Positions 57,567 to 64,000 of a stretch of 64,000 bases of DNA are shown here, piece by piece. Position numbers and translations under genes: made by a program. Numbering within the stretch: the first letter of the stretch is position 1; each line of letters begins with the position of its first letter. The stretch is from Ampullaceana balthica (Eukaryota > Mollusca > Gastropoda > Lymnaeidae): positions 964,566 to 1,028,565 of the forward strand of contig CALYLW010000013.1 in assembly GCA_944989445.1 (NCBI GenBank), in the 5' to 3' direction. Below the pieces are notes generated by a model that searched no databases, was not told where the DNA came from, and saw nothing but the letters and a program-made list of their open reading frames with translations.

Positions 57567-59039
57567 CAGTCGAAACCGGTTAAGTCGACGGCGTTGGGGT
57601 ATGAAAAATGACGTCGACATAACCGATGATCGAGTTAAAACGAAAACCAATATGGTGGCAAAATATTAACATAGCTTGAAATTTCTTTATGTACGTGATT
57701 AATTAGTTAGCGTTAATTAGTGATGGGACGATTAATCGGAATCGTATCGGAACCTTAATATTTCTTCACTCTTTCCTAAGGTTGTAATGACCGTTAGTTT
57801 TTAAGGGCCGTTTAAAATTTAAATATAACCATGGTTCCCACTCAGGAAAACGGGAAAAACTCGGGAATTCTTTTATAAATTTTTTCGGCCTTGAAAGTCA
57901 GGAAAAGTTATGACACTAATCGGGAGTTTTATATATATATTTTATTATTTTTATATATTTATTTATGCCGAAGTAAAGGACTTTGATTACGTCTCTGTGG
58001 TATGTTTCGATTCCATTTAATTAAAAAAAGTTACCAGTTTATAATTGTCTGCGCATGCGTTAAAAGGTCAAATTTTTCGCCTCGCTTCGTCACATGCTGC
58101 GTGTGGCATGTCACAGCCGCTCGCGTTTGCCGTCGTATCAGCGAATTTAAATACAAATAAACAAATCAATATGGTAATTTTAAGTTTAATGCTTGTGACG
58201 TGCAGGATATCTGTTTATATCAGAACGCTCTCGAATTTCCTCAGTCAATCAAACTTGTAATATAAATAAAACTATTGTGGCCTTGACCGTTGATCACAGC
58301 ACGCTGTGGGCTGTGTGTTAGACCTCGGCCGGCAACTACCTAAGTCCAAGCGAATTTTAAAAAAAATCATTCCTTATCAGAAATGATTTGATTTCATCGT
58401 CACGCCCGTGTTAGTCACAGTCACGTATCTTACTGGTAACAAAGCAACAACAAACTTTTAAAAGAATAATATTTTTTTTATTTGATTAAATAAAAACCAC
58501 CGTCGATTCTCGATACAAACCTTTATTTTCATTTCTAAAGATATTCGTTTATCTTAAAAAATAAAATGATTAATACATCAGAAAATGAATTAAGTTTAAT
58601 AATAATATAACATGCACTCGAAATAACGATGATAAACAACCTCTAACGCGATTGTCCAGTACCTCGGGTGAATACATACTCCATGGATACACGTCGAACT
58701 AATAATTCACACACGCAAATCATCCGGTAATTTTTATTGAAATCTCATAGAATCACACAATAGCCGGAAGTCTCGAAGAAAGCGAGATGTCAACACTGTT
58801 TTGAACTAAAAATGCAGAGTGCATTGCTAGGCCAACCGACGAGGATCGAGGTAAACCAACGTTAAGTTGCAAATTTGGCCCTCTTTTGTGCTCGAGGTAG
58901 TAGGTTTCGGCGACTTAGAAAACCGAATTAGCCGATGAAAAAATGCTAAGACAAAGAGAGAATTTGGCGGTTCCAATAAATAACGTCTAGTTAGTGGGGT
59001 GGTCGAGCTAACCGAGCTCGAGGTAAGTGGGTTCGACTG
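57567..59039. mobile_element. Pogo-like nonautonomous element (1473 bp)
   Basis: Left CAGTCGAAACCGGTTAAGTC, right GAGGTAAGTGGGTTCGACTG, TA on both sides (57565-57566 and 59040-59041). Internal motifs echo 3640-3804. No intact ORF. Confidence 0.8.
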
Positions 59040-59155
59040 TATTAGTATTAGACTGAGGAAACCAGGAAAATAACACACTATCAACATTTAAAACTCTAAT
59101 AAAAATGCAAGATTATAGATAAACTATGGATAAGCGTAGTGCGCAATAGATAAGA

Positions 59156-59880
59156 CTACATCTAGAATTATTTAATTTAATAATTAATTTTTATTGCTAC
59201 TATTTCTATCATTAATTATTTTAGACTTTAGTCTATAGACTAGGCAGGACTTTAAATTAAACCTAACAAATTTTGAAAGTTTAAGAAGACTCCTCTTTTC
59301 AGTGTTCAGAGACTGAGACAGTTGAAAAAAAAATTTATGCTTTATTTTTATCACTAAAGGCCTGCATACCCCACCCCACTGGCTTTCTGTTTCCTTCACC
59401 ACCTTTTTTTAATTCGCTAATTTAAAATGTTTTAATCTTTTGTTTACTATTAGTAGTTGTAGAAGTATTATTGTTAAAATGCCAATCAATGGCATGGAAT
59501 TTCATTATTATCAATGTTTTAAATTTAAATATTAATAATATTATTTCAAAGTGAAGATAATTTAATTAATGTATTAATGGTATTTGAATTTGAACGTAAA
59601 TTTTCTATCACCTCAAGGCTTGGGAGACAGAATTAAGATTTAAATATTTACGCTCGAGTCCCAAATACTGAATCATAGGTTTAAAGATGCTAAGCTAGCG
59701 AGACTGGAAATATTGATTCTAGGCTAGAAGAAGTAGAAAAAGTTTTATTACCCACTGAATACTTGTTTACAATGAGATTATCCATTGTCTTGTTTCACAG
59801 TTGTCAAAATGTAAAACTACTTTTTTTATTATTTTTAAATGCACTTTCTCAGAACATGTAGACACTTTAAAATTTTTTTA
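59156..59880. other. Region upstream of IPO13 exon 1, nothing recognised
   Basis: AT-rich. It should be intronic if the 5' leader acceptor at 59906 is used. Confidence 0.4.
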
Positions 59881-59934
59881 AATTGATTTCACACTTCAAT
59901 TTACAGGCATTAAAACTGAAAAGAATTTTCAATT
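59881..59934 (+). other. IPO13: IPO13 5' leader splice acceptor
   Basis: ACACTTCAATTTACAG ends at 59906, followed by 28 nt of untranslated leader and ATG at 59935. This implies an upstream non-coding exon in or beyond the transposon-rich block; I could not identify it. Confidence 0.55.
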
Positions 59935-62900
59935 ATGGACTATTCAGCAGCTAATGTAGAACAGGTATTAAAATAAAATTACTAAATATATTTCTTAAGC
60001 GATGTGAGCCAAGTAATTTTTGGATGAGTTAGTGAGACACTAACTATGACCAGTGCCTGGTGAATGTCATTGTGACAGGCATATATGGAGATCTTTTGTC
60101 TATATATAATATAATGTTTAAGTTAAACACGCATATTTTTGTATTTGCCAATCACATATCCTTATGTAATATTAGTAATATTAACTTTAATTAATATTGA
60201 AATATGTGGGTTGGGATTGTAAGGAAATACTTAGATCTAGCTAATGATATAACTTTCATTAATATAAATAAATAAGAATTTACCAATGGTCAAGGCAAAT
60301 ATTTTTTTAAATAAAGAAACATTGTAAAATAAAATGTTCACATTCACAATATAGACCAATGTCATAATTTCAATATTAAGAGAATTAACATGTCATGGAA
60401 CAAGCAAACTTTTTCTAATGATTTCTTACAGGCTGTAAAACAGTTTTATCTGAATCCAAGTCTACAAAGTCAAGTCCACTTTTGGCTGACAGGTGCTCAG
60501 ATATCTCCTGCGGCTTGGTCCTTTTGTTGGGAATTAATGGCACCTAATAAGGTTTGTTCTCAAACTAAATAATTCCCTCAAAGAAGCTCTTTTATGAATT
60601 GTTATATTTTATTAATAAAATTCTTTATATTATCTGAAGCATACTAATTTACGGATGCTTTTTTGTTGACCTGCAAATGATGTATGTCAGATAATTTGTG
60701 GCACAATTTTTAAAAAAAAGACAATTGACTATTTGGCTTGGTTGTTTCATGAATTTGTCACCTAAAAGCTATAAATAACCACTTCACACCCAGTTGCGTA
60801 GGCATTGCATCTGCTTAGTGAAAGGTTGGTGATTGTCATTTAATAGAGCTGTTTGATTTGGAGGAATTGAAAATATTTTTGAAGTGAATAATGTTCTTCT
60901 TGTTGATATATATGACATTATATTCCAAATACATAAAAGTTGAATTTTTTTTTAAGGACTATTTTAGACTAGAGTAATTAGGCATTATGCAAAGTCTATG
61001 CAGATTTTCAAAAATGTACAAAGTAAAGAAATTTTTTTTGGCTTTATTAAATACTCATCTCTACTTCTGAAGTCTTTGTTGGTCTTTCTTATTGAGGTTA
61101 AGAATGTTACTAATTTTATACAAGTGTGCACCTATTGTTGTTTTGTTTCAATTATTTTTGTTTCGCCTTTTCAGGGTATTGAAGTGCAGTATTATGGTGC
61201 AAGTTGTTTACATGTTAAAATTGTCAGATTCTGGTAAACACTTATTACATAACTATTTTAAAGATAGGTTTATTAATGATGTAGACACTTTTTTTAATGA
61301 GATTATGAAAAATTCCTTTTTTTTAAAATAAAATTATTAACAATCAAATATTTCTCTGACTGATAAATGTAGCTTATGTGTATCATCATGTCGTTATATG
61401 TTTTTTATAATTATGATATGAATTTTTTTAATGAATTCATTTCTAAATATATGTGTTACTATTGTTATGTAAAGCGCTGTGAGCCCCGCTGCTTGCTGGG
61501 GTACTGTGCTATATAAGTTTTCAAATTATTTTAAAATTATTATTAAATAGCATAACATGTGATTAAGTTCTTTGTTTTTGACAGGCATGAAATTCCATCA
61601 GAACAGTATGAATCTTTCAAGTCAAAGTTACTAGAAACTGTTGTTCAATTCGCATTAGGACCTAAAATTATACTTACGAGACTGTGTGTTGGGGTAAGTT
61701 TAAACAATTGAGGATAAGCAAAATTTGAGATTTTCAATACTAGCAAACAAAAGTTATTTCTATTTGGCCTTCTTGTTTAGAACTTTGCTTAATAATGCTT
61801 TTCTACTGATTTGGTTTTTTTAAATATTGTCATTGTTGCTAGATCAACATTTTAAAAAATATTGTCATTGTTGCTATATCGACATTTTTTAAAATGTTGT
61901 CATTGTTGCTAGATCAACATGTTTTAAAGAAAGATAGAAAATCATACTATTATTTATTTCAGCTTTCTGCATTAGTACTACAACTTCTTCCAGAAAAATG
62001 GCCAGATGCAATCCAAAATCTTATAACTACATTCCAACAAGAGGGATTTGCTGCTCTACCAGTGAGTAGCTTTATCAAATATTTTTAAGCTTACTTCCTT
62101 TGGTACTGACATTAATCCCATAACTCATTTATTAGAATTATTTTTAAAATTTTAATTTATAGACTACATAATTTTCTAAATTGTTTGCTAACTTATTTCT
62201 TGTTTTTTAATTTGATATGTTTAACCAGACAGTGACAAGGTGCCAGATTCTACTAGAGGTTCTCACAGTGCTACCAGAAGAGGTCAGCAACATAACTACT
62301 ATTAACAATAACTTGTGGTAAACAAACCTCCATTAGAAAGGTCCCCCAAAGTTAGTTGCCACATGTTTTAGATTTGTTTAACTCCAAATGCATCCTCCTG
62401 GGTCATGCTTAACGGTGTTTGTGAGTTTTGGACTGAATTGTAACCAACTCAGTATTGCTGACAAGTTGCCAAGAAGGAAAGAGAGACTTTTAATGGCAGA
62501 CAGACAGACCCATGCAGACATTCATTAATGTTTTTTTTTCCTGACAGTAGTGGAAAGAGGCATTTTTATTGCTTTGATGTGATGACAGTCAATCTAATGT
62601 GCATGTCATGTTTTATTATGATCGTCTCATAATTATTAGTTAGGAATATAATGATTTTGTTTTCTTCGAGTGTGCTGCATTCTTTTATTACTTAATTACT
62701 TACTCATATCAAATATCTAATTTTTGTTATAATTATTTTCTTTAATTTTATTATTTTTATGGTAACCAAACTAAGAAAAAAAAGAAGAAAGAGGGAATAT
62801 CTTAATTGGCATGAGATTAACAAACTTAATTCCAGTGAAATAAAACATATGAATCATGTAGATTTATTGAGAAATACATATAACTAGAGTGTAGCCTAAT

Positions 62901-64000
62901 TTTGTTGAATATATATATATATCATCAATGAAGAATCACATTTTTACTGAAGAGCCTCTTAATAATTGGATGTTGGCAATTGTAGACTTACTGTGTATAT
63001 ATATCTAGTCCTACTGTCATTCACTGTATTAGACATGCTAATAACTCTAGTGTAAGCTTGGACATATTGACAAATGCTCATGAACACGTTTAACCTCTGG
63101 CTGCTCTCATCTATTTTTGGTCATTTTATAGCATTTCCTAGTCTTAGCTAGGTATCTATGTTTATTATTTGTTCACTTAATACCCACACTGATTGTTGTG
63201 ACTTGATCAGTCTATCAAAGTTCAAATTGACGCAGCCCTGGCTCAAAAGTCTTCATAAAAGTCTTTGCCATATATTTTTTTTTCTATTGTATTGCTTTTC
63301 CCCATCCCCTTTTTTCTTCTTTTAGTTTTTCAGCACAAATCTTCCTCAGCTAAGGAGGACTATTTTGAGGCAAGAACTAACCAAGGGGCTTGACCATGGT
63401 AATTTTATGTCTTGTCTCGGTGGCCATGAAAACATTAATGTCTTGAACTAAGTAAAAACGAAAAAGCACCAAATAATTTTTTGTTGCATTTTTAAAAAAA
63501 ATATCAAATAAATTTGCAGTTGTAAATATTTTAACTCGGATCATTCGTAAGGTTCAACACCTTAAAGAAAATTAATTGTTTAACAAAAATTTTTTTTTAA
63601 AGAAATGTTGGCCAATCCCATTTTTGGTTTCCTATAAAATATCTTATAGCAATGCTTCAGTTTAGAAGGTCGCCCTTCCAATAACATCTTGGTTTGGTTT
63701 TTATTTTTGTTCTTACCTTATTTCCTCTAGGTGGTTTTTTAGATTTAACTAAAATTAATTTGTGCTGTTTTAAAATGTATTGTGGCATAGAAATGTACAA
63801 CTAACTTCACTCTGGGCAGCATTGCTATTAGAAAAAAACACTTTAAATGTAGGTTAGGTCAACTTAATGTAAACATGTTATGTTTGTAATAGACTGGTCA
63901 TAATCACTTGTAGATTTTTGAGTCTATTTATTGCTTCCAATGATTATTGTACATGTATTTAATCTGTGACTTGAACCTTTTGTTTGTCCAGATCACAAGC
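59935..64000 (+). CDS. IPO13: Importin-13, 5' part (8 exons, last one cut by the window end)
   Basis: Coding exons: 59935-59964, 60432-60551, 61175-61233, 61585-61693, 61963-62061, 62229-62282, 63326-63398 and 63992 onward. All are GT-AG and phase-consistent. The protein starts MDYSAANVEQ, then AVKQFYLNPSLQSQVHFWLT, ISPAAWSFCWELM, VQYYGASCLHVKIVRFW, HEIPSEQYESFKSKL, PKIILTRLCVG, LPEKWPDAIQNL, CQILLEVLTVLPEE and NLPQLRRTILRQEL. This is the N-terminal Ran-binding HEAT-repeat region of an importin-beta superfamily receptor; IPO13 moves cargo in both directions through the nuclear pore. The pattern (ENVE start, WLxxAQxSPxAW, QYxGAxxLHxKI) matches IPO13 from memory better than transportin-3, its nearest relative. 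The ATG is preceded by an acceptor ending at 59906, so exon 1 has 28 nt of leader and a non-coding exon lies upstream. Confidence 0.92.
61464..61520. repeat. Dispersed repeat R4, copy 2 (inverted) in IPO13 intron
   Basis: ATGTAAAGCGCTGTGAGCCC and GTGCTATATAAGTTTT match 27770-27852 on the opposite strand. Confidence 0.65.
61827..61921. repeat. About 35-bp tandem repeat, 3 units, in IPO13 intron
   Basis: Units contain TATTGTCATTGTTGCTAGAT followed by CAACATTTTAAAA. It is the only array found in the sequenced part of IPO13. Confidence 0.85.
62283..63325. other. IPO13 intron, nothing recognised
   Basis: AT-rich, no tandem array and no transposon ends noticed, in contrast to the MPDZ introns. 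Confidence 0.5.

Noticed and set aside
58827..59087. 86-aa minus-strand frame near the pogo-like right end
   Set aside because: It crosses the element's terminal repeat and has no transposase resemblance.

Overview
This is an AT-rich animal genomic window with spliced genes. Every intron accepted below is GT-AG and phase-compatible. The family mix (pogo-like, hAT, RTE-like and CR1/jockey-like elements, tRNA-derived SINEs, very abundant minisatellites) suggests a lophotrochozoan, most likely a gastropod mollusc. That is inference; no search was run.

Layout. (1) 1-28353, plus strand: the 3' part of a multi-PDZ scaffold gene of the MPDZ/MUPP1-PATJ family. Fifteen exons encode the end of one PDZ domain and five complete ones, finishing at a TGA at 28351-28353. 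The exon lengths sum to 2052 nt, exactly 684 codons including the stop, and each junction restores phase. (2) 28354-33040: no recognised gene, two tandem arrays. (3) 33041-34377, minus strand: the terminal exon of an uncharacterised disordered protein with a KKRVQF motif that resembles a protein phosphatase 1 docking site. (4) 35190-39325: two arrays of one 24-bp unit separated by about 2 kb of nested DNA transposons. (5) 39580-59050: a transposon graveyard holding at least five different LINE fragments, MITEs in several families, pogo-like elements, hAT-like elements and SINEs, plus 23-bp and 26-bp arrays. (6) 59907-64000, plus strand: the 5' part of an importin-13 (IPO13) gene, seven exons from the ATG and an eighth starting at 63992.

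The striking property is the behaviour of tandem repeats. Nearly every long MPDZ intron carries a minisatellite, and several arrays are built from the splice junction they abut. The exon 3 acceptor plus 22 nt of exon is repeated about 18 times. The exon 7 donor is repeated about 38 times in a 21-bp unit that stays in frame. The exon 13 acceptor core recurs in a 23-bp array. A 21-bp array runs open in frame into exon 1. Elsewhere a 26-bp array grew out of a conserved segment of a LINE open reading frame. These look like recent local births of minisatellites from unique functional sequence, and they could give this scaffold gene variable-length splice isoforms.

The two recognisable genes are unrelated in role: MPDZ organises apical junction and receptor complexes at membranes, and IPO13 carries cargo through the nuclear pore. 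Nothing suggests an operon or a functional cluster.
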